A stretch of 44,615 bases of DNA, taken from positions 10,517 through 55,131 of the forward strand of contig JAGWBY010000010.1 in the NCBI GenBank assembly GCA_021295675.1, read 5' to 3'. The translations under genes were made by a program, and so were the position numbers. Numbering within the stretch: position 1 is the stretch's first letter; every line of letters starts with the position of its first letter. The notes below the pieces were generated by a model, which did not search any database, had not been told where the DNA came from, and saw only the letters and a list, made by a program, of their open reading frames with translations. This document shows positions 15,432-22,848 of this stretch, one piece after another. The stretch is from Candidatus Latescibacterota bacterium. GTDB lineage: Bacteria > Latescibacterota > UBA2968 > UBA8231.

Positions 15432-17339
15432 TTAATAGGCCACGTGGATCAGGCGCATGCGGTTGACTTCGTCGGTAGCCGCCTCTATCGAGGCTCTGGC
15501 GATATAGGTCCCCGGTGGCACCAGATCACCGACATTGTTTGTTCCGTCCCAGTGCCACTGAGTATAACGTCCGGCGATCAGCGCATCAGAGAGCACGTTT
15601 TTTATTAAGCGACCCGAAAGATCATATACGAGTAGTTCCGCCGCGGCAGGCCGCACTAAATGGATGAGCACAAAGGAGAAGACGGACGAATCGTTTATGC
15701 CATCGCCGTTGGGCGTTATAATCGACGGATAAACGGCAAAGGATTGCAACACACTTTCGCCGCTGGCGAGGAAAATTACCTCCTGCGAGTCCGTGCCCAC
15801 TTCCCGCGTCGCGTCGCCCTCGGCAATGCGCTGGGGAAGGCTGCCCGTCGTATCCAGAAGCTGTCCTATAAACTGGGTGGAAAAGAGCAGCGCCTGCGAG
15901 CGAAACGTAATCCGCAGACGCACATCTTCTCCTGTGCTAATGCGCCGGGATGGGAAATAAACGCGCAAGCCCGTATCGTCCACGTGCACGCTATCCGGCT
16001 GTATCTCCTCTAACTCGTGCCCCATTTCCAGTTTGAGAAACTCGGGCTGTATCAGCGTCGAGATGCGCACGCCGTCAAAGCCGGTTCCCTCACCCAAGTC
16101 GGCCTTTATGTCGTAGGTAAAAACCGTATCTCGACCGGCCGGAACGGACGTGCGTCCACCGGCTGGAAAGGGATCGTCCAATAGGGCTACTTCGCTCAAT
16201 GCCAACTCGGCTAGCGGCGGCGTATGCACGATGGCTAGGCTATCGACCTGCATACTTGCGGAGGTATTGCCCTCAAAGCGCAGGCGCACTTGGAAAAAAT
16301 CGCGCGGTCCCGGCAGATCCAGCGGAATGGAGTACGCACCGCTGGAGTCGGCGATGAGCGGCTCCGTCCAAGACGACCAGTGCGTGGCATCCGGGCGAAT
16401 GCTGCCCTTGAGGACCAACGGCAGTTCTTCGTACTCCTCTTTGCTGACCAGCACTTCCGACCGGGTCTCTACGTCGGCGATTTGGTAGTAGTCGAGAGGC
16501 GTTTCGTCAACGCCGTTGCGCATCTGCACGATCACCCGTACTGGCTCAGCGGTGCCCGCGCTGCTTTCGCCTTCCTCGGACAGCGAAACTCTGTGCGCGC
16601 GAAAAGTCAATGCGCCGTAGTTGACAGGCTGGGCGAACTGGATGAGCTGTGTTTCGTAGAGCCCACGCGGCACAAAGCCTTCGCCGTGGACCTCGATTTC
16701 CGCCAGTTCAAAGGGGTTAGGGGAAAGCACTCTGAGTTGAATAAAGCGCACCAGTTGCGTCGGGAAGCGCACATCCACTCTTGGATCGCGGTTGATCGTC
16801 ACTTGGCGAACGGCCTCGTAAACGGGCGAGTCATTGGCGTCGAAAGTGCGCCCGTCATTGAGTGATATCTCGTAGCCAGCGACGAATTCATCCTCTCCTG
16901 CACGGGGGTAAAAAACAACTTGGCTAACTGGAAACGAAGCCCCGAGATCCATAAAAAAAATGCGTCCGCGCTGATTGACCCCCACTTCCTTAAAGCGATT
17001 TTCCGTGCTGGTCGTACCGTCCCCGTCCACCAGGACCTCAGATCCCTCAATGCCCCGCGCCGAATTGTTCCACACCTGTCCGTTGCCTTCGGCGATAAAG
17101 CTGCTGGGCGCACCGACTCCCCAGACGATAAACTGAGTTATATTTTGATCGAGTGAAAAGCTGGCCGGTCCTAGGACCTGTCCTTCACCTACGACTACCC
17201 CCGCCATAGTCTGCGCTGGCTCCTCCCAGGCTTGCCCTCCCAAGCCGACCCCCCAAACATCGGCCTGTAGTTCCGCTGGTTTAATGCAGAACGACAGGAT
17301 CAGCCCAACCAAAGCAGTTCGCCTAAAGGAAGACATCAT
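15432..17339 (-). CDS. Secreted protein with FlgD/CHU_C-like tail (paralogue C)
   Basis: This 635-residue protein has a signal peptide (TALVGLILSFCIKPAELQA). The N-terminal region includes RIFFMDLGASFPVSQVVFYP and VRFIQLRVLSPNPFELAEIE, a discoidin-like beta-sandwich pattern. The C-terminal module is IITPNGDGINDSSVFSFVL, LLVYDLSGRLIKNVL and VPPGTYIARASIE, ending LIHVAY. The ATG at 17339 overlaps the stop of the lipoprotein gene upstream (ATGA), so the two are coupled; a second ATG follows directly at 17336. It is the first of three tandem paralogues in transcription order. The repeated architecture suggests either duplicated surface proteins or subunits of one extracellular structure. Confidence 0.85.
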   Translation of the reverse strand: MMSSFRRTALVGLILSFCIKPAELQADVWGVGLGGQAWEEPAQTMAGVVVGEGQVLGPASFSLDQNITQFIVWGVGAPSSFIAEGNGQVWNNSARGIEGSEVLVDGDGTTSTENRFKEVGVNQRGRIFFMDLGASFPVSQVVFYPRAGEDEFVAGYEISLNDGRTFDANDSPVYEAVRQVTINRDPRVDVRFPTQLVRFIQLRVLSPNPFELAEIEVHGEGFVPRGLYETQLIQFAQPVNYGALTFRAHRVSLSEEGESSAGTAEPVRVIVQMRNGVDETPLDYYQIADVETRSEVLVSKEEYEELPLVLKGSIRPDATHWSSWTEPLIADSSGAYSIPLDLPGPRDFFQVRLRFEGNTSASMQVDSLAIVHTPPLAELALSEVALLDDPFPAGGRTSVPAGRDTVFTYDIKADLGEGTGFDGVRISTLIQPEFLKLEMGHELEEIQPDSVHVDDTGLRVYFPSRRISTGEDVRLRITFRSQALLFSTQFIGQLLDTTGSLPQRIAEGDATREVGTDSQEVIFLASGESVLQSFAVYPSIITPNGDGINDSSVFSFVLIHLVRPAAAELLVYDLSGRLIKNVLSDALIAGRYTQWHWDGTNNVGDLVPPGTYIARASIEAATDEVNRMRLIHVAY

Positions 17340-18067
17340 TGCCTATTCACCAGTTCGGGCGGTGGCTTAAACCCCTTAAACACCTCGCGCTGAAAGTGAA
17401 AGGTGAGATCCTTGGTCTCCACAGGCTCGTTGCGGTAATCGTATCGCAATGCAATGCCTCTGACGTGGATAGAAAACTCCTTCACGTCGGGTGCGAGGCT
17501 CGGAAAAACGACAAAACCCTCTGATTCTTGGCCGCTGAAGATGATCTGCTCCTGAAACATAGTGCGCTTGAGCATATCTTCGCGCTCGTTAAAACGCCGG
17601 TATTCGTTGCCGGCATATCCCTGAATGAACGAATAATAGTACTCTAGGATCTGCAGCGGTTCTAAAGGCGCGTACTTGCGATACCCATCCTTTGAAATCA
17701 GCTCGATCTTGAGGGGATCAACGCCGACTTTGGGATAGGCGTAGTTTTTAACTTTTAGTAGCCATACGCTGTGTTTGGGCGGTGTCCACTCTTCGCCCAT
17801 GCGCTTCCAGTTGCCGAAAGTATAAGGATTGGTCGATACGGGTCCCTGCGTGGACTGCTGTGAGAATTTGCGGTTCAATTCAGCGTCGGTCATGGGGCGC
17901 AGACCGATCTCCAGACGCTCGAACGAATAGGTGATCAAGCCATCGTCTTGAATCACCATATCGGCCTCCTGCTGTCCCTGCGGAGCTGGCTGAATTGGCC
18001 CGTCGAAATAACGTCCACATCCTGCCAACATCCCTAGGGAACAAAGCCACGCACCGAACCGTATCAT
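17336..18067 (-). CDS. Lipoprotein of unknown function in the envelope cluster
   Basis: A 243-residue lipoprotein with a textbook lipobox (LGMLAGCGRYF, Cys near residue 17). I recognise no family in the mature part. It includes ITYSFERLEIGLRPMTDAEL, a basic WKRMGEEWTPPKHSVWLLKV, and a beta-rich C-terminal half (FSIHVRGIALRYDYRNEP, LTFHFQREVFKGFKPPPE). The start at 18067 is chosen because it puts the signal peptide at the N-terminus and has GAGG upstream; the frame is open ten codons further. It is coupled by a four-base overlap to paralogue C, so the two products may act together, perhaps with the lipoprotein holding or delivering the secreted proteins. Confidence 0.8.
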   Translation of the reverse strand: MIRFGAWLCSLGMLAGCGRYFDGPIQPAPQGQQEADMVIQDDGLITYSFERLEIGLRPMTDAELNRKFSQQSTQGPVSTNPYTFGNWKRMGEEWTPPKHSVWLLKVKNYAYPKVGVDPLKIELISKDGYRKYAPLEPLQILEYYYSFIQGYAGNEYRRFNEREDMLKRTMFQEQIIFSGQESEGFVVFPSLAPDVKEFSIHVRGIALRYDYRNEPVETKDLTFHFQREVFKGFKPPPELVNRQ

Positions 18068-18157
18068 CGCATTAACCTCGGGAAGTGTACATTGCACTGG
18101 CGGTTATTGGGCGGCGGCATCTGCCGCCGCCCAATATGTGGTCAAAGGACCGTTCGG

Positions 18158-19084
18158 TTAGTCGCTGAAGGTCGCTTTGATTTTTGCCCAACTCTCGGAT
18201 TCCACTGCGGTGCCCCCGCCATCGGCGCGATCGTACTCGTCCGCGCCAAGCAGCGTGTATTCCGAGCAGACATCGCAGTTACCAGAAGCGCCGTCCTCAC
18301 CGGTTGTTGCTAGCTGATGCGTGCGGCGGTCTTCGGGATTATCCGCTTCGTTCAACTGATAGGTCAGGCGGATGATCTGCCCGGCCTCGTTCTCGTGGCG
18401 GATGCTGTTATCCGCACCGTCCAACGACGCGTAATCCCAGAGGGGAATGCTGTACTCGTAGTTGACCGTGACGTTGGTCGAACCCGTGGTCGCTCCCGGA
18501 GGATTAGTCGTCACTCTGGACTCGGCGAACTCGTCCATCCAGTGGATTTCCTCGACCACCTGCCAGCGCAACCACCACGAGCCGTCGCCGCCATAGGGCG
18601 TTTCATATATGCCGGGGACCGGCAGGTGCATGGTAAACTGCTGCCCCTCAGCACGCGTGCCCGATTCGCCGTCGCCGTCATGCGGACCGCCGCTGGCGTT
18701 GGCATCAGTGATGATCTCGAGATCATCGTCGCGCCAGCCGTCGTCAAAGACGTCGGAGGTGACGACTAGTGTGTCGTCGGTGGCGCGCACAAATCCGTAG
18801 AGCTTGTTGTCGCGGCCTGTGCCCGTCCACGCCGTCATAATGGCCACGTCGAGATCGCTCTTGTCCAGCACTTCGGCCTTCTGGATTTCGTACATCTCGT
18901 CGGGACCAACGGTGAAAATGGGGTCGAACCATGCCCAGTCACCATCTTCGCCATCAATGGTGATGGTGACATCAGCAGGCACCTCTAAGGCGAAGTAGCC
19001 AATACCGTTGGCATTGGACTGGCCCCAAGCGAAGCTCGCCAGTGCCACTGACAACACTGCTGCTATGAGTGCGTTTTTGCGCAT
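18158..19084 (-). CDS. Secreted CBM9/DOMON-like protein
   Basis: This 308-residue protein has a signal peptide (ALIAAVLSVALASFAWG). The mature part starts ALEVPADVTITIDGEDGDWA, then DLDVAIMTAWTGTG, LYGFVRATDDTLVV and WRDDDLEIITDANASGGPHD. This is the pattern of carbohydrate-binding family 9-like (DOMON-related) beta-sandwich domains, which bind sugars or haem. A CxxC pair (GNCDVCSEY) near the C-terminus could form a disulfide or bind a metal. The start at 19084 has an ideal ribosome site (AAGGAG). A second in-frame ATG at 19162 also has a strong Shine-Dalgarno sequence; it is described in a separate entry. It is the first gene of the long envelope cluster, 90 bases before the lipoprotein gene. 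Confidence 0.8.
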   Translation of the reverse strand: MRKNALIAAVLSVALASFAWGQSNANGIGYFALEVPADVTITIDGEDGDWAWFDPIFTVGPDEMYEIQKAEVLDKSDLDVAIMTAWTGTGRDNKLYGFVRATDDTLVVTSDVFDDGWRDDDLEIITDANASGGPHDGDGESGTRAEGQQFTMHLPVPGIYETPYGGDGSWWLRWQVVEEIHWMDEFAESRVTTNPPGATTGSTNVTVNYEYSIPLWDYASLDGADNSIRHENEAGQIIRLTYQLNEADNPEDRRTHQLATTGEDGASGNCDVCSEYTLLGADEYDRADGGGTAVESESWAKIKATFSD

Positions 19085-19175
19085 ATCTTTCTCCTTATCT
19101 GATGGAATTAGAGATATTGCTCTTTCTGCTCCTGCAATTACAGGAGCGAACGCTGTATTCATTCACCTCCTTCCG
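19085..19175 (-). promoter_or_regulatory. Leader with second Shine-Dalgarno, in-frame ATG and hairpin
   Basis: Reading the minus strand, a ten-base AAGGAGGTGA sits immediately before an ATG at 19162 that is in frame with the CBM9-like gene. Between it and the chosen start (19084) lies a perfect 7-bp hairpin with a 6-base loop, GCTCCTG/CAGGAGC (19128-19147 on the plus strand). The spacing between GGAGG and the ATG is only three bases, so the upstream start is probably weak, and starting there would put 26 residues before the signal peptide. The arrangement could be a leader or standby site, or a second, differently targeted isoform. Confidence 0.4.
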
Positions 19176-19227
19176 CATTTAGAGTAGAGAGATCTAGGCT
19201 CGTCTATGAGGTAGAAACGCAGAGCCG

Positions 19228-20955
19228 CTACTTTTCTAGGTTAGACAGGGCCTGTTCATCGACAACTATCTCAGTCCTATATTTATGCCTCAACTCATCT
19301 AACAAGCTATCAAAGTCTTCTTCAATTGCGTGCCGATGGGCGTAGGACAATTGACGCCATATTCTAGACTGCACCTTGGGTGTAAAAAAAGAGAGGGTTT
19401 TTTCCGGGCGCATCGCCAGTACTTCGAGTACGAGATATCCCGTCATATCGCCGCTCAACTGGATAGGGAGTGGTCCCTTGATGCCGCCAACCGGCAGGCC
19501 CCGCACGGCTTGGATCATGGTAGCCATAGCGCCTTGGGCCGTCGCTGTGTCAGCTAGCGTGAAGTTAAATATGTCGAACTGACGCACGCGTCCTTTAAAT
19601 GCCGGATACTCGCGCATGATCTCGGCCATATCCTCGCCGGTGCGCACGCGCTGGGCGATAGCGCGCGAAGCTGTTTCCGAATCGACCAGTGCACCGGCAA
19701 AAAACGTGCGCACCGGCAGGGTGAATTCGTCTGCTAGGTCCTGATATAGAGTGCGCCGCTGTTTCTCTGTGACAAAGCGCGATTCTACTTCTGTTCGCCG
19801 CAGCATCTCAATCATGGCCTCTTCGCGTTTATCCCGCACGAACTGGACCACGGCTTCCTCGCGATCCAATCCCCGTTGTTGGGCCAGCAGAGGCAGCAGG
19901 ATTTTGCGCAGTGCTTCGTCTTGGGCAAATTCGACCACGGTGGTGCTATCTATGGCGTGGGGACGGCGCTTGGGTTCGGCCTCCTCTACCAAAGCCATAT
20001 ACGCGTTCAGGTCGATACTCCCTCCACTATAGCGCAACAGGATACGCACGTGGTCTCCTGTTTCTAGTACGGGTACACCGCCTTCAGCTAATCGCCCCCG
20101 CTGCAGCAATACACCCAATACCTGTGCATCTACTGAAAAACCAAAGTGCGTTTTCTGGTCGGCTAAGTATTTGGACCAGCGATCTTTTTTTTGTTGCTTT
20201 TCCAGCGTTTGGCGCAGCATCTTCTTTTGGCGCTCAAAACTTACGTAGCGCTCTTCATTGGCTCTGATCAGATGGTAAGTTCCCTGCGGGTTGCGGTACG
20301 GTTCGGACACTTGACCGACCTGTAGGCGAAAAAGTTCGGCTACAAACCCGCTGTGCTGTGCTTCTTCCTCCTGCCAGAAACCCATATCTCCACCTTTGAC
20401 CGCCGATGTGCGATCAAGGGACTGCTCACGCGCCAGCACCGCAAAATCGGCACCTTGCCGCAGTTGCTCTTGCACGGCCCGGGCTTCTTCGAGACTGCCT
20501 ACTTGAATATGACTCGCCCGCACTTCCCGCTTTTTGTGCAATCCGCTCTGGTGGAAATGCGCCCGCAGTTCCTCTTCCGATATAGAAACATCTCCTGTGA
20601 CTTCCCCGTACAGACGCTCGATTAGCTTCCGGGCGCGCACCTGTTGCACGCTTGCGACTACGTCGGGGTGCTGATCCAAACCCTTTGCCTTGGCCTCTAA
20701 GACCAGAAGCTTGCGATCGATGAAAGGCTGTAGCATTTCCCGGGCATTACCCGCGGCAAACCGGCGCATATTGCGCTCGGCGCGGAGCAAGTCATCTATC
20801 ATAATGACCTCGCTCCCGACTCTGGCCAGCACGGCTGAATTCACAGCCCATGAATCGACCGCCATCAGCCCGATAATCGCCGTCACGGCCCAGCAAGTAG
20901 CCATCTGTCCAGCGCAAATCTGCGCTCTTTTTGTCGCAGCCAATCCAATGCTCAT
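19228..20955 (-). CDS. SurA/PpiC-type peptidyl-prolyl isomerase (periplasmic chaperone)
   Basis: This 575-residue exported protein has a hydrophobic segment near residues 20-37 (CWAVTAIIGLMAVDSWAV), a SurA-like N-terminal helical region (VLARVGSEVIMIDDLLRAER, PFIDRKLLVLEAKAKG), and a parvulin domain around residues 145-235. The parvulin domain reads REVRASHIQV, LREGADFAVLAREQS-like LRQGADFAVLAREQSLD, GGDMGFWQEEE and YRNPQGTYHLIRANEE. A second, degenerate rotamase-like region occupies the C-terminal half (EDMAEIMREYPAFKGRVRQF). Such proteins guide unfolded outer-membrane proteins through the periplasm. The gene lies 143 bases before the envelope cluster on the same strand, so it may be a dedicated chaperone for it; the gap leaves room for a separate promoter. 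I see no clear ribosome site at the ATG. Confidence 0.88.
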   Translation of the reverse strand: MSIGLAATKRAQICAGQMATCWAVTAIIGLMAVDSWAVNSAVLARVGSEVIMIDDLLRAERNMRRFAAGNAREMLQPFIDRKLLVLEAKAKGLDQHPDVVASVQQVRARKLIERLYGEVTGDVSISEEELRAHFHQSGLHKKREVRASHIQVGSLEEARAVQEQLRQGADFAVLAREQSLDRTSAVKGGDMGFWQEEEAQHSGFVAELFRLQVGQVSEPYRNPQGTYHLIRANEERYVSFERQKKMLRQTLEKQQKKDRWSKYLADQKTHFGFSVDAQVLGVLLQRGRLAEGGVPVLETGDHVRILLRYSGGSIDLNAYMALVEEAEPKRRPHAIDSTTVVEFAQDEALRKILLPLLAQQRGLDREEAVVQFVRDKREEAMIEMLRRTEVESRFVTEKQRRTLYQDLADEFTLPVRTFFAGALVDSETASRAIAQRVRTGEDMAEIMREYPAFKGRVRQFDIFNFTLADTATAQGAMATMIQAVRGLPVGGIKGPLPIQLSGDMTGYLVLEVLAMRPEKTLSFFTPKVQSRIWRQLSYAHRHAIEEDFDSLLDELRHKYRTEIVVDEQALSNLEK

Positions 20956-21207
20956 AAAGCAGTATTACAACCTTGTGAATATCCGTCTTATACAGGGTTT
21001 ACGACATCGCAAGATAAAAAGCATGAATAGTTGAAAAAAGGCCCTATGTCAAGCGGCGTTCTTCCATGTCGAGCCATTGGGTCGAGTTGTTACCTTGTAC
21101 GCTATGTGCGTTAATAACAAATCCATTCGGTCAACATTGCGTTTCCAGTACCCATTTTAGATGCCAACGGGCCTAGCAACTAGATCTTTTTTATGTTATA
21201 GCGCGCC
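20956..21207. other. Intergenic region without recognised feature
   Basis: These 252 bases lie between two minus-strand genes. They are richer in A and T than the flanks. I find no open frame with a ribosome site, no tRNA-like fold, and no hairpin with a U-tract. A promoter for the chaperone gene is expected here, but I cannot point to a convincing -35/-10 pair. Confidence 0.5.
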
Positions 21208-22776
21208 CTAAGTGTACGTTTGCTCTAAAGCGGCGTACTGGCCGATGAGTTCGTCGTACGCGGCTACGGCCCTTGGCTCTGGCTCAATCGTCGATCCACC
21301 GACCGGTTGCGCAAATGGCTCGACGACTTCCGCCCACGAAGGCGCGTAGCTGGCTGTGGACTGGTGGGCGTGGGAGGCGCGCAAGGCAGCGCCTAGTGCC
21401 GCTGAACTAGTCGTCTCGAAGCGGTGGACCGGGCAGTTGTGGACGTTGGCGAAGACGCGCAGGATTTCGGCGTTGGCCGACGCGCCGCCGGTGACGTAGA
21501 GCGAAGAAATGCCTACGCCCATCCAGCGCGCGTGGATGCGCGAGGAAAGGGCTTGGGCCTCAATGACGGCGCGGACATTGGCTGGTGCGTCTCCGGGATC
21601 GAGGTTGGAGCGGACGACGTTGGGCCGGGGGACTTTGGGGACGATTTCCGGCGCGAAGTAAGGGAGCATGAGCGCGCCGTTGTTGCCCGGCGGCGTGGTG
21701 TGCAAGGCTTGGGTAAACTGCTGCCAGTTCATGCCGTATTGGTCGCGCACGGCTTCGCGGGCCAAGCTGCCGTTGAGGTAGCAAGTCAGGGCCATGTAGT
21801 GCGTGCCGTCGGGCGAGGCAAAGACCGCACCCTCGCCGGCTGCGGAGGTGCGCGGCTGATCCATGCAGGCGAACAAGGTGTCCGAAGTGCCCAAGCTCAA
21901 GGCGACTTGCCCTGGAGCGACGAGGCCGAGACCGATGAGGCTGCACGGGTTATCGCCAGAAAAGGGCAGTACGAGGCAATCGTCCGCAAAGCCGTAGCGA
22001 CCTACATAATAAGGGCTGATGGGGCCGACGGGCTGGCCGGAGGGGGCGATGGGCAGGAGTTTGGCGGCTAGGTCGGGAGCGGTAGCGTCGAGCGCACGCG
22101 CACTCCACTGGCGCGCGGCAATGTTCATCATGTTGGTGCCGCTGCCGTCGCCGGGGTCAACGCCGACGAGCCGTCCAGCGAGCAGGCTGGCGACGTAAGA
22201 GCTAACTAAGCCGATGTACGTGGTGTTGGCGTAAGCGTTGGATTCGGTCTGGTAAAACTTGCGGATTTGCGGACCGCTGAAGCGCTCAAAGGCCGCATTG
22301 CCCGTGAGTGCGAGGAGTGCATCGCGCCCACCGACGCCCGCTTCGATCTCGGCGCATTGCGAGCTCGTGGAAGTATCCATCCAAATGGGAGAAGTTGGAC
22401 GGGAGAAGATGGCGGCTAGCTGGTCTTTGAGCGGTTGACCGGGCGACAGACGCACTAGGGCTGGGCCGGTGCTGGCGTTGAGATAGACGGTGCCGTGCTG
22501 TTGGCCGCTGCCGGCGACAGCCCGCACGGCACCGAGATCGTGGTCTTGGTCGGTGAGCGTTTGCAGGAGCAGGTCCAGCGCTTCGGCCCACATCAGGGGC
22601 GCACTGTGGACAACGCCCTCACCGAGGTCGAGGACGCCGTTGACGACTCCATACGTGGCTTTGAAGTGATCGTCGAAGTTGATGGACGCTTCGGCGACGA
22701 TGGTGCGCTGCTCTGTGTCGATGAGTAGGCCGGTGATGGATTGGGTGCTAGCGTCGATGCCCAGATACTTGCTCAT
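21208..22776 (-). CDS. xylB: Xylulokinase, FGGY family, eukaryote-like
   Basis: This FGGY-family carbohydrate kinase (522 residues) would phosphorylate D-xylulose to xylulose 5-phosphate in the cytoplasm. It begins YLGIDASTQSITGLLIDTE (the phosphate-1 motif), then VVNGVLDLGEGVVHSAPLMW, GSGQQHGTVYLN and IWMDTSTSSQCAEIE. The C-terminal half has PFSGDNPCSLIGLG, LSLGTSDTLFACM (phosphate-2) and LYVTGGASANAEIL (adenosine motif). The run of matches (LMWAEALDLLL, WMDTSTSSQC, AFERFSGPQI, VSSYVASLL) resembles animal XYLB more than Escherichia coli XylB, as I recall those sequences. GGGG lies upstream of the ATG. The gene diverges from glyA across a 72-base gap with a dyad. No xylose isomerase is in the window. 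Confidence 0.85.
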   Translation of the reverse strand: MSKYLGIDASTQSITGLLIDTEQRTIVAEASINFDDHFKATYGVVNGVLDLGEGVVHSAPLMWAEALDLLLQTLTDQDHDLGAVRAVAGSGQQHGTVYLNASTGPALVRLSPGQPLKDQLAAIFSRPTSPIWMDTSTSSQCAEIEAGVGGRDALLALTGNAAFERFSGPQIRKFYQTESNAYANTTYIGLVSSYVASLLAGRLVGVDPGDGSGTNMMNIAARQWSARALDATAPDLAAKLLPIAPSGQPVGPISPYYVGRYGFADDCLVLPFSGDNPCSLIGLGLVAPGQVALSLGTSDTLFACMDQPRTSAAGEGAVFASPDGTHYMALTCYLNGSLAREAVRDQYGMNWQQFTQALHTTPPGNNGALMLPYFAPEIVPKVPRPNVVRSNLDPGDAPANVRAVIEAQALSSRIHARWMGVGISSLYVTGGASANAEILRVFANVHNCPVHRFETTSSAALGAALRASHAHQSTASYAPSWAEVVEPFAQPVGGSTIEPEPRAVAAYDELIGQYAALEQTYT

Positions 22777-22792
22777 AGAAATACCCCGCCGT

Positions 22793-22820
22793 AATTTTGT
22801 GAGCTATTCACACCAAAATT
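22793..22820. promoter_or_regulatory. Operator-like dyad between xylB and glyA
   Basis: A 28-base imperfect palindrome lies in the 72-base gap between two divergent genes. The outer arms are AATTTTG and CAAAATT, and the inner arms are GTGA and TCAC around GCTAT, with a slight asymmetry on the right. This shape is typical of a dimeric-repressor or CRP-like site. It could regulate either or both genes. No clear -35/-10 pair was seen beside it. Confidence 0.45.
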
Positions 22821-22848
22821 AACAAATGCGCTGGGGAGGACAAAACCA

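Noticed and set aside
20956..21207. tRNA or small RNA gene
   Set aside because: I could not fold a cloverleaf or see an acceptor stem, anticodon loop or T-loop consensus.
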